A stretch of DNA of 5,452 bases, taken from NCBI GenBank assembly GCA_022564085.1, contig JADFMC010000154.1:1-5452 (forward strand), given 5' to 3'. Numbering within the stretch: the stretch's first letter is position 1; each line of letters opens with the position of its first letter. Below the pieces are notes generated by a model. The model saw only the letters and a program-made list of their open reading frames with translations. It was not told the origin of the DNA and did no database searches. Positions 1 to 5,418 of this stretch are shown here, one piece after another. This DNA is from Fidelibacterota bacterium. GTDB taxonomy: Bacteria > Fidelibacterota > Marinisomatia > SCGC-AAA003-L08 > TS1B11. The translations under genes and the position numbers were made by a program.

Positions 1-416
1 AGGCCCACCACCTCGTTGCCCACCATGAAGCACACCGGGAACCTGATGGGCGCTTCCCAGAAATCCACCGAATCGTTGGTCTGCTCCAGGGCCACCAGCA
101 GCATCCCCTGAGACTTCAGCCGCCGGGCGATGTCAACTGCCTTGGCGTGCTTTTCCCACGGCATGGTGTGCTCGGCGCCCAGGGCGGTCTTGGTGATCTC
201 GTGGCGGGGCGGGAAACCGCTGTAGCCGCACAGGTACAGCCGCGACAGGTGCAGGGCGTCGGCCGTGCGGAACATGCTGCCCACGTTGAACAGCGAGCGC
301 ACATCCTCGATCAGGGCATAGATCGGCAGCCGGGGGGTGTTGCGCAGGTCGTCCAGTGAGGGGCGGGCGCGCTTGAGTTCCAGGTCGGTGAGCTTGCGGC
401 GTTCGGGAGGTGGCAT
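1..416 (-). CDS. SpoU/TrmH-family RNA 2'-O-ribose methyltransferase, N-terminal part (cut by window edge)
   Basis: The first 138 codons are present; the rest lies left of the window. I translated it from the ATG at 416-414. The SPOUT-fold motifs of SpoU methylases are visible. Motif 1 is NVGSMFRTAD at residues 44-53, in which N44 and R50 have the N-x5-R spacing of the catalytic Asn/Arg of TrmH. A KTALGAE stretch follows at 76-82, and the start of motif 2 (MVGNEVVG, 131-138) binds S-adenosylmethionine through the trefoil knot. The family transfers a methyl group to a ribose 2'-OH in tRNA or rRNA in the cytoplasm. Only about 30 residues precede the catalytic domain, so there is no room for the extra substrate-binding domain of RlmB-type enzymes. 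It is closer to TrmH/TrmL-like proteins, but the target nucleotide cannot be told. No Shine-Dalgarno sequence precedes the ATG. The gene is divergent from the DUF4139 gene. Confidence 0.9.
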   Translation of the reverse strand, partial: MPPPERRKLTDLELKRARPSLDDLRNTPRLPIYALIEDVRSLFNVGSMFRTADALHLSRLYLCGYSGFPPRHEITKTALGAEHTMPWEKHAKAVDIARRLKSQGMLLVALEQTNDSVDFWEAPIRFPVCFMVGNEVVG

Positions 417-422
417 GGCCGA

Positions 423-451
423 ATTTAACCAGCCTAAATAAATGCTGTTAA
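423..451 (-). promoter_or_regulatory. Candidate sigma70-like promoter for the methyltransferase gene
   Basis: Read on the minus strand, a -35 box TTAACA (451-446, 5 of 6 to TTGACA) is followed by a 17-bp spacer and a -10 box TTAAAT (428-423, 4 of 6 to TATAAT). Transcription would start about 6-7 nt after the -10 box, at or next to the A of the ATG at 416. The transcript would then be leaderless, which fits the lack of a Shine-Dalgarno sequence. The boxes are seen in the sequence; the activity and start point are inferred. Confidence 0.4.
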
Positions 452-453
452 AT
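425..453 (+). promoter_or_regulatory. Candidate sigma70-like promoter for the DUF4139-dehydrogenase operon
   Basis: TTAACC (425-430, 4 of 6 to TTGACA) is followed by a 17-bp spacer and TTAAAT (448-453, 4 of 6 to TATAAT). The expected start near 460 leaves a leader of about 17 nt that contains the AGGAG ribosome-binding site. It covers the same DNA as the oppositely directed promoter, with each -10 box overlapping the other's -35 box, because both lie in the inverted repeat AATTTAAC/GTTAAATT (422-429 and 447-454). Each box alone is a weak match. Confidence 0.35.
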
Positions 454-465
454 TGGGGTGCGTAT

Positions 466-470
466 AGGAG
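466..470 (+). promoter_or_regulatory. Ribosome-binding site of the DUF4139 gene
   Basis: AGGAG lies 6 nt before the ATG at 477 and supports that start. It is the only clear Shine-Dalgarno sequence in the window; the other three gene starts lack one. Confidence 0.75.
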
Positions 471-476
471 CAAACC

Positions 477-1889
477 ATGAGACGATACATTATCATTATC
501 TGCCTGCTGGCGACCGGCCTGGCCGCCCAAACCCCGGTGGCTATCACCGCCGATCAGCGCACCAGCCTGGAAGTGACCATCTACAACAACAACCTGGGGC
601 TGGTGAAGGACACCCGGGCCTTCAACCTGGCAAAAGGGGGCCGGGTGGAGCTGCTGCTCGAAGAGGTGGCCACCAAGATCCAGCCGGAGACGGTGCTGCC
701 GGTAAGCCGCACGCCCAAGCGGGCCTGGGTAGTGCTGGAACAGAACTACGAGTACGACCTGCTGACCCCCAATACGTTGCTGTCAAAGTACGTTGGCAAG
801 CAGGTGCAGCTGCTGACTTACGACGCCGATAACGAGGTCACCGACAGGCAAAGGGCCACCTTGCTGTCATTGAACGATGGCCCAATTTACCAGGTGGGCC
901 GGGATATTCACCTGCGCCATCCGGGGCACGTGATACTGCCGGAAGTGCCGGAGGAGCTGGTGGCCCGCCCCAGCCTGCGCTGGCTGGTAGAGGCCGATAA
1001 GGGGCGCCACGAGATCCAGGTGAGCTACCTCACCGGGGGCCTCACCTGGAAGGCGGACTACGTGCTGAAGATCGACCAGGCCGCCACCACCGGCGACCTG
1101 ACGGGGTGGATCACCCTGAACAACCAGAGCGGCATACCTTACCCCGATGCCACCGTTAAGCTGGTGGCCGGCGAGGTGCACCGGGTGACGGCCAGGCGGG
1201 GAGCCAGGCCCAGATTCGCTACGGAGGCGCTGGCCATGCGGGCGCCGCAAGTGCAGGAGGAAGCCTTCATGGACTTCCACCTCTACACCATTCCCTGGAA
1301 GACCACCATCAAACAGAACCAGCAAAAGCAGGTGGAGCTGCTGCACAAATCGGGGGTGGGTATAACGCGGCGGTACGTGGTGGAAATGCAGGGGGCGGTG
1401 CCTCGTCCACCCCGGGAGGAGGCCCAGAAAATACCGGTGAAGGCCCGGCTGAACTTCATGAACAGCAAGGCCAACCAGCTGGGCGATCCACTGCCGGGAG
1501 GGATCATCCGCATCTACAGCACCGATCGCGGGGGCCACCTGCAATTCGCCGGCGAGGACCGCATCCCCCACACACCCCGGGACGAGCGGGTGGAGATCAA
1601 CTACGGCCAAGCCTTCGATCTGGTGGCGGAGGTCACGCGGTTGAGCTACACGCGCCTGGGCGACCGGGATAAGCCGCGCTACGAGCAGGCCACCCGGGTT
1701 TCCCTGCGCAACCGGAAGGAGAAAGGGCAGGTGGCCATCGAGGTGCGGGCCCGGTTCAGCGGCGATTGGCAGATCAGGAAGAGCACCCACGACTACGAAA
1801 AAGCCGGCGCCTTTTTGGCGGTGTTCACGGTGCCGGTCCCGGCCGGCCAGGAGGTGATTGTGGAGTACACCGCCCGGGTAAAGCAATAA
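477..1889 (+). CDS. Exported DUF4139-domain protein
   Basis: 470 residues. The start is fixed by AGGAG 6 nt upstream and by the signal peptide that begins there: MRR, a hydrophobic core at residues 4-15, and likely cleavage after A17 (GLAA before QTPV). The mature protein should be periplasmic or surface-exposed. Residues about 28-155 form a beta-rich N-terminal part with the pattern usual before DUF4139 (VTIYNNNLGLV at 33-43, VGKQVQLL at 106-113). The DUF4139 region runs from about 178 to the end. Its marks are YLTGGLTWKADYVL (184-197), NNQSG (215-219), KLVAGEV (228-234), FHLYTI (267-272), KQVELL (284-289), GDPLPGG (336-342) and HTPRDE (365-370), with a final strand near the C-terminus (VIVEYTARV). 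The length is normal and there is no sign of damage. The domain has no established biochemical role; it is a predicted beta-sandwich found in secreted proteins. The stop shares one base with the start of the dehydrogenase gene. Confidence 0.88.
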   Translation: MRRYIIIICLLATGLAAQTPVAITADQRTSLEVTIYNNNLGLVKDTRAFNLAKGGRVELLLEEVATKIQPETVLPVSRTPKRAWVVLEQNYEYDLLTPNTLLSKYVGKQVQLLTYDADNEVTDRQRATLLSLNDGPIYQVGRDIHLRHPGHVILPEVPEELVARPSLRWLVEADKGRHEIQVSYLTGGLTWKADYVLKIDQAATTGDLTGWITLNNQSGIPYPDATVKLVAGEVHRVTARRGARPRFATEALAMRAPQVQEEAFMDFHLYTIPWKTTIKQNQQKQVELLHKSGVGITRRYVVEMQGAVPRPPREEAQKIPVKARLNFMNSKANQLGDPLPGGIIRIYSTDRGGHLQFAGEDRIPHTPRDERVEINYGQAFDLVAEVTRLSYTRLGDRDKPRYEQATRVSLRNRKEKGQVAIEVRARFSGDWQIRKSTHDYEKAGAFLAVFTVPVPAGQEVIVEYTARVKQ

Positions 1890-3028
1890 TGCGTGTATTG
1901 GTGCTGGGAGGCGGCCTGGTGGGCAGCGCCATCGCCCGTAACCTGGCCCGGGACGGCGGGCTGGAAATTGTGGTGGCAGATACCAATCCCCACACTCGCG
2001 CCGCCCTGAAGCAGAACTTCGGCCTGCGAACTATGGAGCTGGATGTGACCGATCAGGCGGCACTCAGCCGGGCGGCGGCGGACTGCGATCTGGTGGTGGG
2101 CGCGGTCCCCGGTTCACTGGGCTACCAGATGCTCAAAACCGTCATCGAGGCCGGTCGCGACATAGTGGACATCTCCTTCGCCCCTGAAAATGTGATGGAC
2201 CTGCATGACCTGGCTGTGGAGCGCAACGTAACCGCCATTGTGGACATGGGGCTGCAACCGGGTCTGGGCAACCTGGTGCTGGGACGCTATAACCAGGAAT
2301 ATGACGCCATCGACCGGTTCACCTGCTACGTGGGCGGACTGCCCCAGGTGCGGCGCTGGCCGTTCGAATATCAGTCGGTATTTTCGCCCAGCGACGTGAT
2401 CGAGGAATACACCCGGCCGGCGCGCTTGCGGGTTAACGGCCGGACCGTCAGCCTACCGGCACTATCCGATGTGGAGCTCATCGACCTGCCCCGGGTGGGA
2501 ACCTTGGAAGCGTTCAACACCGACGGTCTGCGCAGCTTGTTGCAGACCATGCCGGTACCCAACATGGTGGAGAAGACCCTCCGCTACCCGGGGCACGCCG
2601 AGCGGATGCGTATGCTGCGGGAAATGGGGCTGTTCAGCCGGGAACCGCTGGAGATCAAAGGGGTCCGGATGGCGCCGCTGGATATGACTTCCCGGCTGCT
2701 GTTCGATATGTGGGCGCCCCAGGGCAAAGGCCGTGACCTGGCAATCATGCGGATCGAGATCCGGGGCCAGATCAAGGGCCGCGAACTGCTGACCACCATG
2801 GACCTGTACGATGAATATGACGATGAGAGCGGCACCACCGCCATGGCCCGCACCACCGGCTATACCTGCGCCGCCGCCGCCCGCCTGCTGCTCAACGGCA
2901 CTTACCAGGAAGCCGGTGTACGACCCCCGGAGCATATGGGGGCGGACCGGGAAGTATACGATCTGCTGGTAAAAGACCTGGCCCAGCGGGGAGTCGAACT
3001 GGTGATCAATCAGGAGGAGGTGGATTAG
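1889..3028 (+). CDS. Saccharopine dehydrogenase-family NAD(P)-dependent oxidoreductase
   Basis: 379 residues, cytoplasmic (no signal peptide). The N-terminus is a Rossmann fold: MRVLVLGGGLVGSAI carries the G-x-G-x-x-G dinucleotide motif at residues 7-12. D31 at the end of the second strand (IVVAD) suggests NAD(H) rather than NADP(H). GLQPGLGNLV (121-130) is a conserved turn of the family. The C-terminal catalytic-dimerisation region contains EAFNTDGLRSLL (207-218) and EKTLRYPGHAERM (228-240), which are typical of saccharopine dehydrogenase and lysine 6-dehydrogenase relatives. Known members act on amino acids such as saccharopine, lysine or carboxyspermidine. No lysine or polyamine gene lies nearby, so the substrate is open. 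The ATG overlaps the DUF4139 stop (TAATG) and has no Shine-Dalgarno sequence, so translational coupling is likely. The frame is open back to 1766, but starting there would put about 41 extra residues ahead of the Rossmann strand. The 3' end overlaps the convergent gene by 23 bp. Confidence 0.85.
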   Translation: MRVLVLGGGLVGSAIARNLARDGGLEIVVADTNPHTRAALKQNFGLRTMELDVTDQAALSRAAADCDLVVGAVPGSLGYQMLKTVIEAGRDIVDISFAPENVMDLHDLAVERNVTAIVDMGLQPGLGNLVLGRYNQEYDAIDRFTCYVGGLPQVRRWPFEYQSVFSPSDVIEEYTRPARLRVNGRTVSLPALSDVELIDLPRVGTLEAFNTDGLRSLLQTMPVPNMVEKTLRYPGHAERMRMLREMGLFSREPLEIKGVRMAPLDMTSRLLFDMWAPQGKGRDLAIMRIEIRGQIKGRELLTTMDLYDEYDDESGTTAMARTTGYTCAAAARLLLNGTYQEAGVRPPEHMGADREVYDLLVKDLAQRGVELVINQEEVD

Positions 3029-4973
3029 TTTTTATGCTGGTACTGTCCGGCGCCACGACGGGAAAACTATCTACCCGCACTGAATCGGTTTGCATAACCG
3101 GTAATATATCCACCTTGATGGTATCCGGTCGGGCCAACTGACGGGCGGCGGCGCTATCGGCGGCCTGGGTGATTGAGTCCGGCCAGGCGATAGTCAATGT
3201 ATCCACCAAGGCAGTGTCCGGTGGAGCCGGCTGTACAATGGCAGCACTATCGGGGGACAGGGTGGCCGAGTCCGGCCAGGCAGCGGTCAGGGAGCGGGGA
3301 ACGCTCACTTCGATTGCAGGAAGCAGCAGGCTGGTGTCGATATAAACCGGGTAGGAGGTTTCCTGCAAATCCCGCACCCAGGCCCGGCGTAACTGACCAC
3401 TGTGGGCCTGCATCCAATCATGCCTCAGGCGCGGCCTAAGCAATTCCTGTTCCGGCAAGCCGGCCGGTTTCCGGCCCCTGATCTTGGCCAGCAGGTAATA
3501 GCCGTCCACCGGCACCGGACCCACCAAATCTCCCGGCGAACTATTGGCAATGGAATCGGCGGCGGGGCCATAGATGCTCACCGGTACCCACCCCAGCCGG
3601 CCATCATTGGCCCGGGCCCACTCCCGCAGGGTATATTCCCTGGCCAGCTCCTGAAATGGTGTACCGCGCAGATATAATTCCATCACCATCGCCGCCTGGG
3701 CTGAATCGTCAACCACGATTTCATCGATATCCACCAGGGCCGGCTGCAAATATTGGTGGGGATGGGCCGCTAGATGGGCTTGCAGGGAATCAGCCGGAGG
3801 CACGAAGGCCCGGGCGAGCCGGGAAAGCACGCTATCCATAACCGCCCCGCGCAAGGTTGCCTGGCGGCTCTCCTCCGCAGCCTGCATCAGTGAATCGGCG
3901 GAGGGTAGGGCCGCCGCCAGGTCCATCATACGATCCCACCTGAGTACTTGTACAAGTAGTGCCCTGAAGGCGCGGTTGTCGATTGTGCCATTGCGGCCAT
4001 CAGGCGGCAGCAGCTCCAGGCGGGTGAGCAGCCAGTCCAGGGTGTAGGACTCGTCATAGAGTACGAATAATTCCGTTATCAATAATTCATGATCCGGCGG
4101 CTCGATGGCTGTGGCGCTCGGCGATTGGAGTAGAATTCCCGACCGGAGCACTTTCCGCATTCCCCAGCGGCGCCACTTAATCGGTACCGCCGACGCCCAT
4201 TCCTCCAGAATTGCACTGGTGATTTCAATTGGAACTGCCTCTGCCGCCATGAGCTGGTCGGTTATGAGCTGGTAGTATTTTACCCGCTCGAAATGGCCAT
4301 GGTCAGGACGGTAGTCCTTGGCCAGCAGTTGCACTAGCAGGTAGCCGTCGGCCGTTCTAACCGGTAGGGAGATGTCACCTGGCGACAAGTGGTAGGCCAA
4401 CCGGGCGTAGCTGGGATCCAGCTCCGGGCTGTACTTCCAACCAAGCTCCCAGGGCCGGTCCATGAAATGTCTGGGCCGGTAGACCCGCAGGGCCAGAGAT
4501 TCAAAGGTTGCGCCCCGAGATAGTGCCTCCCGATACTGGATAGCCAGCAGGCTGTCGCTGACGACCATAATGCGAGTAAGCAGGGCCGTATTACGGTATT
4601 GGTACTCGGCCTCAACACGGGCGAGATCATCACGAACCTCCTCAATGAAATGGGCCTTTGTCACAGCAGTGAGCAAAACATTGCGCCAGGCCAGGTAACC
4701 GGCCATCCCAATCTCAGGTTGTTCCGTCAGGCCCTGATCGCGGCCGGCTGCCAGCAAGGTGGCCTCACCGATCAACCGATCCAGGAAGTGCAACCTGGCG
4801 GCCAGCGAATCGGAGGTGCGGGCCGTGTCAGGGACCAAGGAATAGCGCCGCTCAAATTCCGCCATGGTAATTCTGCCGGCGCCCACGCGGGCCAGCACCC
4901 GGCCGGGTACCGCCGCTGCTACAGGGATGACCGCCAGAAAAACGATCAGTATTTCTATCTTTGCGAATCTCAT
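3006..4973 (-). CDS. Exported SurA/PrsA-like protein with two degenerate parvulin PPIase modules and a repetitive Pro-Asp-Ser/Thr tail
   Basis: 655 residues. The start ATG at 4973 opens a signal peptide (MRFAK, hydrophobic core at 6-20, likely cleavage after VAAA at 21). The protein should enter the periplasm. After it, LARVGAGRITMAEFERRY (27-44) is the usual beginning of a SurA/PrsA N-terminal chaperone segment, which continues to about 120. A first parvulin-like module spans about 130-220 (YREALSRGATFESLALRVY, then ELGW, LSPGDISLPVRTADGYLLVQL). A second helical segment covers about 295-400. A second parvulin-like module spans about 412-503 (GTPFQELAREYTLREWA, then GRLGWV, SPGDLVGPVPVDGYYLLAKI). 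Neither module has the histidine expected in the first strand or in the final GyH motif, so isomerase activity is doubtful and a chaperone role is more likely. Residues 565-655 are a low-complexity tail with a 31-residue repeat. There is no Shine-Dalgarno sequence; the bases before the ATG are A-rich (AACATAA). The gene is monocistronic as far as the window shows. Confidence 0.82.
   Translation of the reverse strand: MRFAKIEILIVFLAVIPVAAAVPGRVLARVGAGRITMAEFERRYSLVPDTARTSDSLAARLHFLDRLIGEATLLAAGRDQGLTEQPEIGMAGYLAWRNVLLTAVTKAHFIEEVRDDLARVEAEYQYRNTALLTRIMVVSDSLLAIQYREALSRGATFESLALRVYRPRHFMDRPWELGWKYSPELDPSYARLAYHLSPGDISLPVRTADGYLLVQLLAKDYRPDHGHFERVKYYQLITDQLMAAEAVPIEITSAILEEWASAVPIKWRRWGMRKVLRSGILLQSPSATAIEPPDHELLITELFVLYDESYTLDWLLTRLELLPPDGRNGTIDNRAFRALLVQVLRWDRMMDLAAALPSADSLMQAAEESRQATLRGAVMDSVLSRLARAFVPPADSLQAHLAAHPHQYLQPALVDIDEIVVDDSAQAAMVMELYLRGTPFQELAREYTLREWARANDGRLGWVPVSIYGPAADSIANSSPGDLVGPVPVDGYYLLAKIRGRKPAGLPEQELLRPRLRHDWMQAHSGQLRRAWVRDLQETSYPVYIDTSLLLPAIEVSVPRSLTAAWPDSATLSPDSAAIVQPAPPDTALVDTLTIAWPDSITQAADSAAARQLARPDTIKVDILPVMQTDSVRVDSFPVVAPDSTSIKTNPPPPD
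3096..3281 (-). repeat. Two tandem 93-bp (31-codon) repeat units in the tail of the parvulin-like gene
   Basis: Unit 1 is 3189-3281 (residues 565-595) and unit 2 is 3096-3188 (residues 596-626). Both begin AWPDS. By my alignment they share 18 of 31 residues with no gap, including DSAA, PDT and VD at matching places. The DNA of the first 14 bases is identical (GAGTCCGGCCAGGC on the plus strand at 3268-3281 and 3175-3188). A shorter decayed third copy may follow at residues 627-650 (TDS, VDS, APDS). This is an internal duplication within a gene, not a mobile repeat. Confidence 0.8.
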
Positions 4974-4991
4974 TTATGTTAAGGGGAAATC

Positions 4992-5001
4992 AATCGCGAT
5001 T
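4992..5001. other. 10-bp perfect palindrome upstream of the parvulin-like gene
   Basis: AATCGCGATT is a perfect palindrome 18 bp before the ATG of the parvulin-like gene, where its 5' untranslated region should lie. It could be a small operator or a chance match; nothing else in the window repeats it. Confidence 0.2.
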
Positions 5002-5026
5002 CGGTTGTGAGCCTTTATTCCAAGTT

Positions 5027-5032
5027 CTTATA
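5027..5032 (-). promoter_or_regulatory. Weak -10 candidate for the parvulin-like gene
   Basis: On the minus strand TATAAG (5032-5027) matches TATAAT at 5 of 6 positions and lies 53 bp before the ATG. No good -35 box stands 16-18 bp upstream (the best is TCAACG, 3 of 6). In the rest of the 267-bp gap between this gene and the tRNA I see no gene; the plus-strand open frame there looks random. Confidence 0.25.
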
Positions 5033-5197
5033 GCCAGGCATGAATCCTCGTTGATGGCACACCGACTGCGTATTTTGGCTCCGAAGCTATCGAGGTGGGG
5101 ATATTATTCAAAACAATTTAAGTCGGGAAATGGCACTTATGAACGGAAGGCGGCCCTGGAATTGCCCGGAATGGGCGGACCGGCAGCGCACATTTCT

Positions 5198-5225
5198 TTG
5201 GGTAGTTATAGAATAGATATATAAT
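5198..5225 (+). promoter_or_regulatory. Promoter of the tRNA-Arg gene
   Basis: A perfect -10 box TATAAT (5220-5225) lies 16 bp after a partial -35 box TTGGGT (5198-5203). Transcription should start near 5232, giving a leader of about 9 nt before the tRNA. The bases after the -10 box include a CGGGC stretch, a GC-rich discriminator of the kind found at stable-RNA promoters under stringent control. The boxes are seen; the control is inferred. Confidence 0.6.
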
Positions 5226-5240
5226 TTCGGGCACTATAGA

Positions 5241-5314
5241 GCCCCGGTAGCTCAGCTGGATAGAGCAACGGCCTTCTAAGCCGTAGGTCACGCGTTCGAA
5301 TCGCGTCCGGGGTA
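5241..5314 (+). tRNA. tRNA-Arg (anticodon UCU)
   Basis: A full cloverleaf folds by hand. The acceptor stem is GCCCCGG with CCGGGGT (5241-5247 and 5307-5313). The D-arm is GCTC/GAGC (5250-5253, 5263-5266) with GG in its loop. The anticodon stem is ACGGC/GCCGT (5268-5272, 5280-5284). The anticodon loop CTTCTAA (5273-5279) places TCT at 5275-5277. The variable loop has five bases (AGGTC). The T-arm is ACGCG/CGCGT (5290-5294, 5302-5306) around TTCGAAT. The discriminator is A5314. It reads AGA and, by wobble, AGG codons, both of which occur in the neighbouring genes; the two exported proteins both have AGA as codon 2. Two oddities: the first acceptor pair is G1-U72, and CCA is not encoded (CTA follows), so the CCA end must be added by a nucleotidyltransferase. 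Confidence 0.96.
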
Positions 5315-5325
5315 CTAATAATAAC

Positions 5326-5356
5326 AAGGACTTAGGAGTACTCCTGAGTCCTTTTT
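5326..5356 (+). terminator. Rho-independent terminator of the tRNA-Arg transcript
   Basis: A 12-bp stem (5326-5337 with 5342-5353) carries one internal T-G wobble (5333/5346) and is closed by a GTAC tetraloop, whose outer G and C could also pair. A run of five T follows at 5352-5356. It starts 11 bp after the tRNA, as expected for a single-gene tRNA transcript. Confidence 0.88.
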
Positions 5357-5369
5357 GTATTTTCCACAT

Positions 5370-5418
5370 CGCGACAAACCGCGACATTTCTCGACGAGAG
5401 CAGAAATACCGCGACATT
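5370..5418. repeat. GCGACA repeats on a 10-bp register after the tRNA
   Basis: The hexamer GCGACA, always preceded by C, begins at 5371, 5381 and 5411, with a degenerate copy (TCGACG) at 5391. Every spacing is a multiple of 10 bp, near one helical turn. The 11-mer ACCGCGACATT occurs exactly twice, at 5378-5388 and 5408-5418. The third unit also sits in a short inverted repeat, TCTCG-A-CGAGA (5389-5399). Such arrays bind proteins on one face of DNA, for example integrase arm sites or a regulator. No gene is visible in the remaining bases up to 5452, which are AT-richer than the rest of the window. Confidence 0.6.

Noticed and set aside
867..1886. A 339-codon minus-strand frame opposite the DUF4139 gene
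   Set aside because: It is an antisense shadow produced by GC-rich codon use. The product is rich in His, Gly and Pro with no recognisable domain, while the plus strand carries strong family motifs.
1766..1888. A longer N-terminus for the dehydrogenase, starting inside the DUF4139 gene
   Set aside because: The Rossmann fold begins right at the ATG at 1889, as usual for the family. The extra 41 residues are an out-of-frame reading of the DUF4139 C-terminus.
2462..2935. A 157-codon minus-strand frame opposite the dehydrogenase
   Set aside because: It is low-complexity Gly/Ala/His-rich shadow sequence, with no start signal and no domain.
3029..3095. A terminator between the convergent dehydrogenase and parvulin-like genes
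   Set aside because: The genes overlap, and I see no GC-rich hairpin followed by a T-run in either direction near the junction.
4961..5224. An 87-codon plus-strand frame between the parvulin-like gene and the tRNA
   Set aside because: It starts at a TTG inside the divergent gene, has no ribosome-binding site, resembles no family I know, and ends within the tRNA promoter.
5118..5417. A 99-codon minus-strand frame across the tRNA, containing RTRFERVTYGLEGRC
   Set aside because: This is the antisense translation of the tRNA-Arg gene, a well-known spurious protein. The frame also runs through the tRNA promoter and terminator.
5370..5418. A CRISPR array
   Set aside because: The repeat is only 6-11 bp with 10-bp spacing and no spacer-sized gaps, far from CRISPR geometry.
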